This document shows, piece after piece, positions 53,502-64,000 of a stretch of 64,000 bases of DNA (the stretch's first letter is position 1; each line of letters opens with the position of its first letter). Both the position numbers and the translations under genes were made by a program. The stretch spans positions 186,001-250,000 of the forward strand of contig JAQOOI010000007.1 in the NCBI GenBank assembly GCA_028554645.1, given 5' to 3'. Below the pieces are notes generated by a model, which had not been told where the DNA came from, ran no database searches, and worked only from the letters and a program-made list of their open reading frames with translations. The DNA is from Omphalotus guepiniiformis. Taxonomy: Eukaryota > Basidiomycota > Agaricomycetes > Agaricales > Omphalotaceae.

Positions 53502-55634
53502 ACAACATTGCCCGTCGTGCACGCTCATTCTTGCCCTGGAGAACCCAAGGTCAATTCATTTATGTTCATTTAGCTGATTACTCAGTTAATAGATAACTTT
53601 TCGTGAAACCTCATCGACATTTCTCGTTTTTCGACAAAAATGTCTCTGAGACATTTTCGACACTCTTTCATGCCCCGTTTCGTACCTGTTCACTTGGTAC
53701 CTGTTCTTTGAAGTGGACAATGCATCTAGAGAGGTCGACTCGGGCATGCCTTCGGGCTGATGAGAACCTTACGACGGAAGAAGTGGGTGGTAACTGTTGC
53801 AGAATTGGCTTTGAAGTGGGATCAACTGGGGCCATACATAACTTTTCGGACCTCCGCCTTCGAACCTTTCTTTTTGGATGTGGACCGTCGCAGCACCATA
53901 CTTAGCATCCGACAAGAACCTTCGATTCCACTCAGCTTCATCTACCCGCGCTTCTCTTTTTTGAATTCGTCTGCGACTTACTAACCTCTCATATTTGAGT
54001 GAGAGCTGTCGCACGATCATACTATGTGGGGAACGACAATTATCAATTCTACTTTGCTTCATCATCTGCCATTATCGGCTTCTCCCTCATTCGCCTACCC
54101 ACCCACTTTTCGTTACACTTCACTTGTTGTCTCCGTCATCACTTCCCGTTTTTCTCTCATCACTCCACTGAGTCTGTCTCAGACCTCACTACCTCGTCAT
54201 TTTCTCCTCTCTGCTTGCTCCATGTTCCGCGGGTCACCGTCATGTACTGATTTGGAATCACATTACAACTATTGCTCCGCTCCGAATCTCCTGGCCTCAC
54301 TGTGCTCGGAACCATAACGTGACTCGACATCCACTTGGACATTTGTTAGCAGAGTTTACGAGAACCTTAAGTCTTTCCATGACCGCTACTCTGTTTGTGT
54401 CTGGAAGGATTCGAATGCGAGACCGCGTTTAGACGAGTATTTGAGAGACTAAAGGGAGTAAGTCGGCACTTGCCGATTGCATCCATTTTTTGTATCGCCC
54501 CTTCCATGTAACTCTCGCTTTTCTTGCGCTAGACAGTGGCAACTTTTTCCTTTGGGGGTTTTCCCTCACTTCGAGGTTTTTCCCTAGAGGTTTTTTAATG
54601 TCTCCCTGTCTATGCATTCTTCTTCATCATTTTTTACCATTTCGTCCTTACTCCCTTCTTTCTAACACTTACTTGTCTATCCGTGTTGTTTCTCATTCGA
54701 ACCGTTTTGCTTCGCTCACCATGGCGGAACCGTTTAGCCTACCGTACATACATCTCGTACGTGTAGAACCTGGCGCCAGTTGGGTGGTGCGGTCTACCGC
54801 GCGTTTGCCCCCATCGGGCTGGCGTTTCCGGCTGAACCCAGTGAGGTTCAACACACAACGTGGAGCCGTGTAATACTACTACTACTACTACTACACCATA
54901 TCCGATGCGAAAGATAACGCACCAAAGATCAGGTATGAGCGCAACACTTACTAGTAGACAAGAGCGAATTTTGAGTGAATTAAGCCTAAGAGCTGCAGAT
55001 CTTCAAATTAAGTTAAAGTCGTAATCGTAAGGCTTGCATTCGTCTATCGATCATCGATAACGGAACACTCACGGATGATGTATCTTTGTCTTCCGTCTAG
55101 TTGGGTTTCATTTAGACAAAAATACTTGTCTATTGACATAGACGTAGACGCGTCGAAAGTGAAAAGAACGCATGTCGAAGGAGTTCTCGTTCGAAATAGA
55201 CCATCCAGATAGGATGAGTGTAAGTATAGGCTCGTCCTCGTTGCTTTAATTTTCCCAGATACATGTATGTACGTGAATATCATGTATTGCGGTTCGTGAG
55301 TTTGAGGTGTTCTTTGGGAATACATACTTCCGACTCGGGACTTGAGAAGTCTGAATATCACGACAATGAAAGAAAAGAAGATGTTAACGTTAAAGACGCG
55401 TCCATAGATGTACACGGTAGGTAACGAGTTGAAGTACAAAGTAAGATCAAGGGTTGGTCGAAGTTGGTGGAGGGAGGTCATATGGATTGGTGTCGAACAA
55501 AGACGGAATAGAAAAAGAGCTTGTCCTCCTTTAATCTCGGAGTGTGTGTGAACCCTTTACAGAAACGAAAGAGAACATTCAGCACGTGTATTACTTGAGA
55601 ACCTACAAAGCCTTGCAAACTACAGCCACGACGC
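53502..55634. other. Intergenic region, no recognised gene
   Basis: Pyrimidine-rich on the + strand at 54060-54720 but without supported coding. A (TAC)n microsatellite spans about 54874-54894. The right end is the 3' flank of the minus-strand gene at 55635. Confidence 0.5.
54874..54894. repeat. (TAC)n microsatellite
   Basis: About seven tandem TAC units. Confidence 0.88.
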
Positions 55635-56953
55635 TCACTGAGGAACGGGAAAGAGATCAGGAGCACCAGACAGAGGACTACCAGTAGTCGGTACCGCAAT
55701 GGTTCCCCAAGGCGAAATACCATTAACACCCTCTTCAACCGCAATCGACCACGCCGAATCATCAAAATCAGGTAACTGGAACCCAGTCGGTACACCGTGG
55801 TTGGACTTCCAATACGAATCTGAACCAAAGAACGTAGTCGAAGTGCAGTTGTTCACGCACGAAAAACTAGGATCCTTCGACGTAATCTCGAACGATGTGA
55901 GTATCCCAGCAGGGTTCACCACAGTGTTAGCGTTCACTGCGTAGATCGCAAAGACAACTTTGGGTCCTTGGATGTTGGTAATGACATAACGCTGCGGGAT
56001 TTGCCAGTTTGTACCGGTACCAACAAACACGCCATTGGCATAAAGCGAGTACTCATCATCAACAGTGATGATGACAGTGGCGGATGCAGTGGTGTGTCCT
56101 TCAGGAAGGAAGATTGTCTTGCGGAATGCACGTGCACCGGGGGGAGCATTACCTCCACTCAACTCATCAGTCCAAATCCACCTTGCGTCGTTGAAGCTGA
56201 GATCATCGACACCTGCGACTGGAACGCGAGCCCAGGGCCCAGTAGAAGCTAGGCCTTGAGAGAATGCCGCGGGCCATGAATTGTCATCGAATGAAAGCAG
56301 CTGGAATCCACTCGGTATACTACCCGGGTATGCATGCCAGGTAGCGTCTGAGACGATGTTGGATGTAGTCCCGTCGGTGTACATGATTTGCGCAGCGAAG
56401 AGGAATCCTGAACGCCCAATAAAGTTGGTGACGTTTACCGCAAAGACATTAAGACACGAAGTCAGTTTGACGCAGTACGTCCCATAATCATAGAACTGAT
56501 TGACGGCGATCTGGTTCTCGTTGACAAAGAGCGCGGCTTCAACGTCAACTGCGAATATGATGGTAGCGTACTCGGGAGTTTTGCCTTGCGGAGCGACGAA
56601 AGTTTTGCGAAGGGCACGAGAGCCGATAGGAGCGCCAGCAGCGGCGGAAGTGATCTCGTTGGTGTAGATCCACTCAGAATTGGAGAAATCGATGACAGAG
56701 GCAGCTCGCGCAGCAACTAGATCGCGCGTGGTGTAAGGGCACGTCGCCGTAGTATCGTTTGTGCGAGCAAACACTAATACAACGAACAAATGAGTATGGG
56801 TACAATGAGCAGAGGCCAACTCAACTGACCAGAGGGAGACGCAAAAGCCGTAGAGGCAAACACTGTCAAGAATAAACCGAGAGCTATGGAAAGAGACGAT
56901 TCAGTAGTTGAACAAAGGTAGAGATATTGAGATCATTTACATGCTTGGAACAT
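55635..56953 (-). CDS. Secreted protein with two tandem beta-sandwich-like repeats, 401 aa
   Basis: Exons are 56941-56953, 56830-56883 and 55635-56773; introns of 57 and 56 nt. The two tiny 5' exons build a clear signal peptide (MFQASLGLFLTVFASTAFAS) that the long exon lacks. The mature part contains two related ~170-residue units. Each has W-I-x-T-x-E, then ARA/SRA-L/F-RKTF and a YAT/SAT-I-I-x-A/T-VD strand, and ends in SGFQLLSFDDNSW...GPWARVPV or TGFQLPDFDDSAW...SPWGTIAVP. This resembles galactose-binding-like (carbohydrate-binding or rhamnosidase N-terminal type) beta-sandwiches, but no catalytic domain follows. A lectin-like or cell-wall role is a guess. Intron 2 uses a GTCAGT donor. Confidence 0.82.
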
Positions 56954-57316
56954 GATGCTCGAAATCAGGCTGGAGAATGGCACCCATTGCTTCCAGGTTT
57001 ATATATATTTCAACGGGGATTATGACGCGAAAGAAAGTTGGGCAAGGATCGCAAAGTTAATACGACAGATGGTACGATGATTGAGAAACATACCTCAATG
57101 CCTTCTAGCTGGGAATAATTTAGCGATGAAGCACCCCATGCATCACCGTTCAATACGTCAACCTTTATCAATTTGCTCGTCCGAGCCTATGTAGGGAAGT
57201 AGTGTAGGAGTATATCAACCAAAGTCAGCAGTCCTTGTCACTTCTTGGGCAGATCTCTGAATTCAACGTCATCAACGTACTGCGGTGAGCATCCATGATC
57301 TAAACGTCCTTCCAGC
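56954..57316. other. Upstream region of the secreted beta-sandwich gene
   Basis: 5' flank and promoter space; no gene is seen. Confidence 0.5.
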
Positions 57317-58095
57317 AAGGTCAGCTGCTGCCTTCGTTCTGTAGTTCCCCTCGATTTGATTCGATTTAGACGAATCTTGAGGGTGAACTTTGATTAATTT
57401 TGTTTGAAGCCTTCGAGAATGTCGTAGTCTGCAGGCCGTTGCAACAACATCGTAACATTATTCGCCTCAGACGAACGTCGAGCGCTCAAGCTCAAGTCGT
57501 GATTGTTTGATTGGTTGAAGGCTCCGAAGGACGTCGTAGTAGCCTACTAATCAGACAAAAAATGACATTGACAGTGAAAGCAGTCTTCGAGAGAAATGCC
57601 GCGAAGCACGCAAAGAAGGGGAGTTAGGCGTGAAGCATGGTGACGATGGTTCGAAGGGCCATGTGTTTAGTACAGGGAGGGACAACGAGCGCCGAGTGAG
57701 GTTCTGGTTCATTCAACATTGTGGCTGATTTGCTCTAGACAGCTTTCGAGGGTCACGAGTCCTCCACTATGCTCGTAGGACAGTAATGTCAGTAGGCGAT
57801 TCTAGGACAGAGCCCATATAGCTTGTCAAAGCACTTTAACGCACGGTAAAAAGTTCTGCGATTTCTACACATCTTCCCAGAAGGTCAGCTGCTGCTTGCT
57901 GCTGACCTCATACCCACTTCCCTCGATATTCGATGCAGTTCAGCCGAACTATGAGTTTAATTGAGTCATGTCATGACTATGGTTGAAACGCCGTGGTAGC
58001 ACGCTAAGCAATACCACGAAGTATGGGTGCTTCAAGACTGGATGCACTGATGACCTTCGAGAGTGATGGTAGTGCCGCGAAGCACGCAAAGAAGG
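57317..58095. repeat. Degenerate local duplication, two units
   Basis: Exact 15-mer AAGGTCAGCTGCTGC occurs at 57317 and 57881. The exact 22-bp GCCGCGAAGCACGCAAAGAAGG (first 20: GCCGCGAAGCACGCAAAGAA) occurs at 57598 and 58074, each preceded by TTCGAGAG. Between these anchors similarity is patchy. A relative of the second anchor (GCACGTAGAGAAGG) starts the dispersed repeat at ~58483. Confidence 0.65.
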
Positions 58096-58269
58096 AGAAT
58101 CAAGGCGCGGGGTTGGTAGGACGTAGATGAACATTAGAACTTGAGCTTGAACGTTTGAACGTTTGAACAGTAATGTGTAGGGTATAGGCTGGTACAGGGA
58201 AAACGAGCGCGAATGTGATGTTTTCAATCAGGGAAGTATTGAGAAATCACTATCGGCCTATGAGATGAG

Positions 58270-58760
58270 CTCGAGGTCTATCGCCGTGCATGTAGCGCCA
58301 TTATTTGGCCCGTTCTTCGAATTCGTCCACCAATTCCAGTCCATACACAACCCAGCCCCACAGCAAGTACCCTTCTCCTAACACAAACCTCACAATAAAG
58401 CCCAAGAGACTCCACCGTCGCGAAGGTTGAGCTTCCTGACTTGAACGAAAAACGCAAGCACTGATGGCTTCCGTTTCGAGCCAGCACGTAGAGAAGGAGG
58501 AAGGAAGTTTAAAGGCGTGGAAATCTAGTGGATGGCTGTCTGATGGCTTATGTGTACACGGACAACGAGGAGCAATGCGAAGCTCTTGACTTCATGAAGC
58601 GCTGAGACTCCAGCGTCAGATGAGCTTGATTGAGGTTTACGGGTCTTCGAATACGGGAGCTCACCATCAGTGAAGGCGTTAATCTCGTTTTTTGGCGGCA
58701 GCGCGAAGCAAAGCGTTTAGGGCCGCATTGTTACTGAGTTATAGCGAGCTTTCCAATGAG
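58270..58760 (+). repeat. Dispersed repeat, uninterrupted copy
   Basis: This is the empty-site relative of the repeat split by the Copia element at 35340-35739 and 40799-40905 (reverse orientation). It lacks the Copia insert at the equivalent point near 58410. A minus-strand frame (LARNGSHQCLRFSFKSGS) overlaps it but is not kept in the other copy, so it is treated as non-coding. Confidence 0.68.
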
Positions 58761-59130
58761 CAGTATGCATAGCAGCCATTCAAATATTCAAGCGTTATTC
58801 ATTGGATAAAGATGAAACACTTTCGAGAGCAGTTCAGTGAGTGAAAGAAAGAAGAAAGACTGGTTTGATAGCTGGCGAAGATTCATAGCCGCCCATGGCA
58901 AATACATGTCAATAACCTTTGCTTGCCTCTGTATCACTACAACACCAACGTACAAGTTGCGTACAAGTATGTGGTACGGATGTTCACTCAGAACTGAACA
59001 CAATCTTGACAAACTTTCTGGAGGTCCGGGTCCAGGTACTTATAGCTCCCAAAGATCAAAATCGCTGACCATTATGCTCCACAAGATCCCAAACAACTAT
59101 CAATGTTACTACATACAACTTCGCCTCTAT
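58761..59130. other. Spacer 3' of F-box copy C
   Basis: Nothing recognised beyond the probable 3' flank of the minus-strand F-box pseudogene. Confidence 0.5.
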
Positions 59131-60870
59131 CTACTCAGATGTTTCTCGTTCCTGTTGCCGTCGAAGCCTTCCCATAACCACATTTACATCCAAATCCAAT
59201 CGAACACCACAACGAACAGCTAAGCCCTTAACGATGCGCCCAACACCGTTCTCCTGAGGGTGAACAGTAAAGACGAACGTTTCTTTCTGTCCCGCTTCCT
59301 CTCGCGCGCCTGGTTGAGACACATTATCTATCTCTACCACCACTTGTCGGATATTAGGCGTCAAAGACTTATCAATATCTTCACCAAAGACTTTTATCCA
59401 CAAATCCACCCAGAAATTACACGTTTGAAAGCGTGAATGAAACCTGAGTGTCTCTAGTCTTGGTAATCTCTGCAAAAGAATGGTATCCGAATGTTGCTGG
59501 AATCAAGTAGCACAGGAATCAGCTCAGTATGATTCAAATAGTAGGGGAACGTGTTACGTACCGAGGTATGTAAACAGCATCAAGTGCACGGAAGGAATGC
59601 CAATGTCAAGACGTATTATCTGGGGACAGGCCCTTATGAAGCCGAATACATTCTGATTATGATAATCGGAATACGCCTTTCCAGTACTGCAGGTCAAGCT
59701 GAACCGCCGAAGAATGTTCACATTCGTGAAATCATAAGGAAAATCGTCAAAATACACATTAACGTCATAGATCGGACGTTGAGCTTCAACATGCTAATAC
59801 ATTCCGGTATGTTTCCAGCGAACGACTTGAGTCCCGGCACTAGGTCATCAGGGATAGGTCGAGGACTGAAATATTGCAGGGATTCAATGAAGGGATGGTT
59901 CGCTAGAAGAGGTAGGAAATCGAGCTGGGTATAAGCAGCTGTTCCATGACCCTTCATCAGGAGAGAACGTAGAGAGGGGAATTTCATTTCCTTGACAACT
60001 TCATTGATCGAATCAGGTTTCCCAGAGTCGGGTATTGGAATGACCAAGCCAAGGTATGTCAAGTTCCCGCAGGTTTTCGCAATGAGTTTCAATAGGAGAT
60101 GAGGATCGGGTATGCGTGAGCCTGAATATGATACCATTTATCCCATTCGCTCATGAGATAATGTCAATCACGTACCTCGCTGGCACATCAAAATGCCCAA
60201 ATGCTTCAATGTCATGTTCTGGTTCAAAAGCGAGTTCTGTTGGGGGGTGAAGAAATGAACCAACATGGACACAACAAGAGATCATACAAATCAGAACGCA
60301 CCAAGATACTCAAACTCTTCTCAAACATATACTCCGGAAACTCGCAAACAAGCTTCAAATCAACGAGATTTCGAAAACACCCAACATCTAACTGTCCAGC
60401 CACGAGTCGAGAAAAAGGGATATGTGCATCAACGGATAACTTCCTCAAAGGCGGCTTTCCACCCGATTTCTCTACGAGATTCCTCAAAACAAGCTGCGCC
60501 TTCCTGTGAAATATGCCAATACCCTGAGCCACCAATACCCAGCCTGGGTCGTCAAGCTAAGTTCCAGATGCAATTCCTTCACGAATGAAGCTGGGTGGGG
60601 TGGGGTATTTTCGGAAAAGCTGGCTTTTTCAAGGTATAAAGGCAAGTGTGAGAACCGTGTGCACGTTCAGCTCGAATTTTGAGTATAGGATCGGAATGAA
60701 TATGTATGTTGTAGTTTCGTTTACATGTTTGAGAGATGTGGGATATTGCTGCTTGGCTTTGAGTGTGGTTGACTATGAGCTCGCAGAGTTCGACAGGATA
60801 GAGATGAATATTTGTTCGAGTTTTCCTTTGGCCTTCTCATATGACTCATTACACTCGCCTCTCTCAGAGC
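59131..60870 (-). pseudogene. F-box/LRR family copy C, decayed
   Basis: It follows the layout of copies A and D: PVELCELIVNHTQSQAAISH, then KCRNY-type and LYSKFEL segments, HPASFVKELHLEL, KAQLVLRNLVEKSGGKPPLR, the short second exon (NSLLNQNMTLKHLGILMC), LTYLGLVIPIPDSG and MKFPSLRSLLMKGHG, and the terminal QKETFVFTVHPQENGVGRIV. The three intron positions are kept. At least four frame changes are seen: in the F-box (an extra base in CTATCCTGTCG), before LYSKFEL, between ELHLEL and the DDPGWVLVAQG segment, and near SMLKLN before RPIYDVN. A TGA follows LTLAFIP. No in-frame ATG precedes the F-box. Confidence 0.85.
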
Positions 60871-60929
60871 TCCGCCCATACAATCAGTACTACTAGACAA
60901 AACTGCTAAAAACCAGCTATTATATGTAA

Positions 60930-61000
60930 GCATTAATGGGGTAGTGGTAACCTGGGTCGTTGCCATCGACCCGCCGGGGGTTCGATTCCCTCTTAATGCA
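60930..61000 (+). tRNA. tRNA-Gly (anticodon GCC), no intron
   Basis: 71 nt. Acceptor GCATTAA/TTAATGC pairs perfectly with discriminator A. D arm GGGG-TAGTGGTAA-CCT, anticodon stem GGTCG/CGACC around TT-GCC-AT, and T arm GGGGG-TTCGATT-CCCTC with one G-U pair. Confidence 0.95.
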
Positions 61001-61227
61001 TATGATCAGCGTCCGTGTCTTTTCGTATCTTCGTGGACGTATGTACAGTATTGTTTTCTTGCGGTGTACGGTGTACGTTCATTTTATTGAGAATTTGCAT
61101 GAAGTTGTGGAGTTGTGGAGCACTGGTTTCAGGCTGTGGCCGGAGATGTCACGTGCGTCCGTGAGAAGGCTATTGAACTCTTATAATTTAACTTTTACGA
61201 GGGGGTCAGTGTCCTCTGTTTTTAACC

Positions 61228-62923
61228 ATGTATCCCAGTGGATTTAACTCTCTACCCGTCGAGCTCTGCGAGATTATAGTCTACCACACTCAGAGCCTAA
61301 CCACCGTATCCCGCCTCTCTCGAACATGTCACCGGAATTATAGCATATTCATTCCATTTCTATACTCAAAATTCGAAGTGGACCAGCGCGCGCTTTCGAC
61401 TCTTTCTCTTTCTTCGGAACAGCGAGCTCTTCCGGGATACCCCCATCCAGCTTCGTTCGTGAAGGACTTGCATTTGGGGTTTGACGCGTCTGACGACCCA
61501 CACTGGGAATCAGGTCAGGGTGTTGCGGGGTTTTTGGGGAAGGCGCAGCTTGTTTTGAGGAATCTTGTTGTAGAGAAATCGGGTGGAAAACCGTCGCCGC
61601 CGCCTTTGAAGAGATTATCTGTTGATGCTCATGTTTCTTTTCCTCGACTCGTGGATAGACAGCTAGATGTTGGGTGTTTTCGAAATCTCGTGAGTTTGAG
61701 TTTGGTTTGCGAGTTTCCGGAGAAAACGGTTAAGAAGAGTTTGAGTATCTTGGTGTGTTTTTTTTTTTTAAAATCCCTGTGTTTTTCTCTCATCGTGTTC
61801 AACGTGTCGGTTTATTTCACTCTCAACAGAGATCTTTTGAGAATCAGAACTTGACGTCGCTATATTTGGGTGTTTTAGAATGCAGACAGCGTACGTAACT
61901 GATATTATATCTCTATCTACTGGCTAATAGTATCCTATTCAGGCTCACGCACACTCAAGCCTCAACATCTCTCAAAGCTACTGGATCTGATCGCGAATAC
62001 CTTCACGAACCTGACATTCCTTGGCCTCGACATTCCTATATGCAAACCACAAGATGCCGATCCCATCAATGAAGTACTCAAGAAAATGAACTTCCCCTCT
62101 CTACGTTCTCTCCTAGTGAAAGGTAGTGGAGCAGTTGGACATACCGAGCTTGATTTCCTGCCTTTCCTAGCGAACCATCCTCTTCTTGAATCACTTCAGT
62201 ACTTCAGTTCTCGAATTATCCCTGATGAGGTTGTGCCGAAACTCCAGTCGTTCACTGGAGGTCAAATAGGGTGTGTTGGTATATGCCACTCTGAACGTCC
62301 CATCTCCGAGGTCAATGCGCACTTTGATGATCGTGGAACCGCGCTTGACCTCACGGACGTGCATATTTCTCGGCGGTTCAGCTTGACCTGTAGTGCTAAA
62401 GAGGTTGATTGGTTTCCTGAGAGGGTACTCGACTACGTAATGGTTTGTTCCCAGATAGTCCATCTTGACCTCGAAGCCGCATCCTGTAGCTTGGTACGTT
62501 TAACATTTTTTCCTTTTTACCATTTCTCCCAATGTTAAATGTGATTCTATGTAGCCAGTTCTTCATATGTTCGTCTTGAAGAGATTACCAAATCTTGAGA
62601 CACTCAAGGTTTACCGGCATTTCCGGCATTCTTATATCAATGGTAGTTTTGATGCGAGTCCGTGGTTGAGGATGTATGCGGAGGAGGTTGTTTTGATGAT
62701 GACGCCTAGAATACGACAAGTGACGGTAGAGGTGGCTGCTAGTGCTTTGACGTGGGGTCTTAGCGGGGGTCTTAGCGGGGAGAGTAGATCTAGATTGAAA
62801 GACCCGGAATGGAAAGAGACGTTTGTTCTCACTGTTCATTCTTCTCCTCAAGAGAAGGGTGTTGGGCGCGTTGTGAAGGATTTAGCTGTGCGTGATGGTG
62901 CGCAGATTGGAATTGGATGTTGA
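61228..62923 (+). CDS. F-box/LRR protein, family copy D, intact, 501 aa
   Basis: Exons are 61228-61752, 61830-61890, 61943-62493 and 62555-62923; introns of 77, 52 and 61 nt at the same positions as copy A. The N-terminus MYPSGFNSLPVELCEIIVYH followed by VSRLSRTCHRNYSIFIPFLY is the F-box. LRR-like strands follow (LTSLYLGVLEC, LTFLGLDIPI, IVHLDLEAAS, LETLKVY), then the conserved end WKETFVLTVHSSPQEKGVGR. It lies head to head with decayed copy C across ~350 bp that also hold a tRNA-Gly gene. D is closer to C than to A and B (shared KAQLVLRNLVEKSGGKP and VGCFRNLV blocks). Expected role as for copy A: SCF substrate receptor, by family knowledge. Confidence 0.88.
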
Positions 62924-63767
62924 TTCGTATAGCACATATAGCATTGGTAATGTCTAGCTCAAGTCCCCGAGTAGGAAGGTTTCGCGGCTCGGGGAGGCAT
63001 ATGTACATCTCCCGACGTTCCTCGCGCAGAAATGTGATTGGTGTAAAAGAATACGATGAGAGTGAATATACATTGATGGTTTTCGAAGAATCGGTCAATC
63101 TTATCGTGTAGTTGTGAGATTCGATTCGGGATTCGGGATTCGTTTATTTGGAGTCAACGCGTGAGGTGAGGACGAACACGAATGACGACGAGGATGATTT
63201 GGAACAGGGCGAGAGTGAGTGCGTTCGCGTTACGATTCACATTCCCGATAGAACGACGAAACCAAGGGGGAACGGTCGCGTTGTACGCCGAGGACTATCC
63301 TCAGTCCTACACCAGCACCTCTACATCAACATCAACATCTGCTTCGCATCCCAACGCCAGCCCCGAACCTCGACCTAAACCATGGCCACAGTAAGCCTCT
63401 CGAAAATGAACGGAGGTTACTTGATGATGGTGATGATGACGTCGACGACGAGGGCGAGTAAAGGAGGTCGAGGAGGACCCTGATAAAGGAATCTTCTAAT
63501 ACGGTCGTATTTCGACTAGACTTATTCATAGAGTCTTTGTACCATAAAGCGCTTTGATACGCCTTTGCGAGTTGGGTAGTGAGGAGTGCAATTAAGAGGT
63601 TGCGAGTCGCGACGATTGAACGGCCGACCGGGACCGGCCGGTTTTACGAGTAAAAACAACACGTTTCACGTTTCATTTACTGACTACCATGAACAACACC
63701 CAATGGAATACGAGAACAATCAAAAGACCCAAGAAAGAAAACATAACATAACCATATTGCTTCGCTC
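62924..63767. other. Intergenic region with GATGATG-type repeat
   Basis: A frame at 63265-63394 ends in LYAEDYPQSYTSTSTSTSTS and a Pro-rich tail; its protein-like look comes from a simple ACATCA repeat. No start or splice partner was found. A GATGATGGTGATGATGACG run lies near 63423. Confidence 0.45.
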
Positions 63768-64000
63768 CTACTCCTTCCACCCCTTCGAAACCCTCGACCT
63801 CCTCACACCACTACTACTCTTAGCCAACGCCGCCTTCTTCGCCTTAATATCCTCCATAGCCCCCTTCATCAACTCCGCCCACTTCCACGGACTCCCATCC
63901 TCCGGTATCGAATTAAAATACTCCCACCCCGCAACACCCCCAAACTCCCACCCATACCTCTCCGCCAAATCCCCAACACTACTAACAACACTCCCCGCAT
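63768..64000 (-). CDS. C-terminal fragment, possibly a GH18-type glycoside hydrolase (cut by window edge)
   Basis: The frame is open from the window edge (64000) to a TAA-type stop at 63768, about 76 residues. The segment SSVGDLAERYGWEFGGVAGW followed by EYFNSIPEDGSPWKWAELM resembles the end of the GH18 TIM barrel in fungal chitinase-like or endo-N-acetylglucosaminidase-like proteins, where a late Trp on the last beta strand lines the substrate site. It ends with a basic tail (GVRRSRVSKGWKE). The catalytic DxxDxDxE motif would lie outside the window, so the family call is tentative while coding status is firm. Confidence 0.6.
   Translation of the reverse strand, partial: AGSVVSSVGDLAERYGWEFGGVAGWEYFNSIPEDGSPWKWAELMKGAMEDIKAKKAALAKSSSGVRRSRVSKGWKE

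Noticed and set aside
63182..63394. 70-codon + frame ending in a TSTSTSTSTS tract and a Pro-rich tail
   Set aside because: Protein-like appearance stems from a simple repeat; no conserved part.

Overview
The window looks like nuclear DNA of a mushroom-forming basidiomycete (Agaricomycetes, probably Agaricales). The evidence is gene style and gene families. Several genes carry many short GT-AG introns of about 48-80 nt. The families include a DUF6593-like protein, long single-exon F-box-like proteins, an SPLPxELCE-type F-box/LRR family, an HMG-box regulator, a laccase-like multicopper oxidase and Copia-type retrotransposons. Spliced gene models below were built by hand from splice signals, frame continuity and paralogue comparison.

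Layout. 1-19 kb is ordinary gene space: a partial nucleotidyltransferase-fold gene, two low-complexity regulatory-looking proteins (1.8-3.4 and 5.8-7.3 kb), an intron-containing tRNA-Ile(UAU), a weak small-secreted-protein candidate, a single-exon F-box-like gene, a three-exon DUF6593-like gene and an alpha/beta-hydrolase with an 11-nt exon. 19.5-27 kb is a duplicated module: intact F-box/LRR gene A, a 55-bp remnant of a multicopper oxidase, F-box/LRR copy B (broken by a 1.6-kb LTR-gag-LTR element and truncated at its 3' end), then an intact 11-exon multicopper oxidase. 28-31 kb holds a 19-exon secreted phosphoesterase with one apparent 1-nt frameshift.

32-44 kb holds two intact 11-exon FAD-dependent monooxygenase paralogues. 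They are separated by a full-length Copia element (5,054 bp, TSD CGTGA) that landed inside a dispersed repeat whose uninterrupted relative lies at 58.3-58.8 kb. 44-48 kb and 50-55.6 kb are gene-poor; between them sits a three-exon HMG-box gene, and a decayed tRNA-Glu-like sequence is at 53.4 kb. 55.6-57 kb encodes a secreted protein with two tandem beta-sandwich-like repeats. 59-63 kb has two more members of the F-box/LRR family head to head (C decayed, D intact) with a tRNA-Gly(GCC) between them. The right edge cuts a gene whose C-terminus resembles a GH18-type glycoside hydrolase.

No operon-like or biosynthetic-cluster logic is evident. The dominant themes are local duplication, fresh LTR-element insertion and gene decay in a four-member F-box/LRR family. 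The two LTRs of the large Copia element differ only by five single-base indels and no substitutions, so some frameshifts here may be assembly errors rather than mutations.
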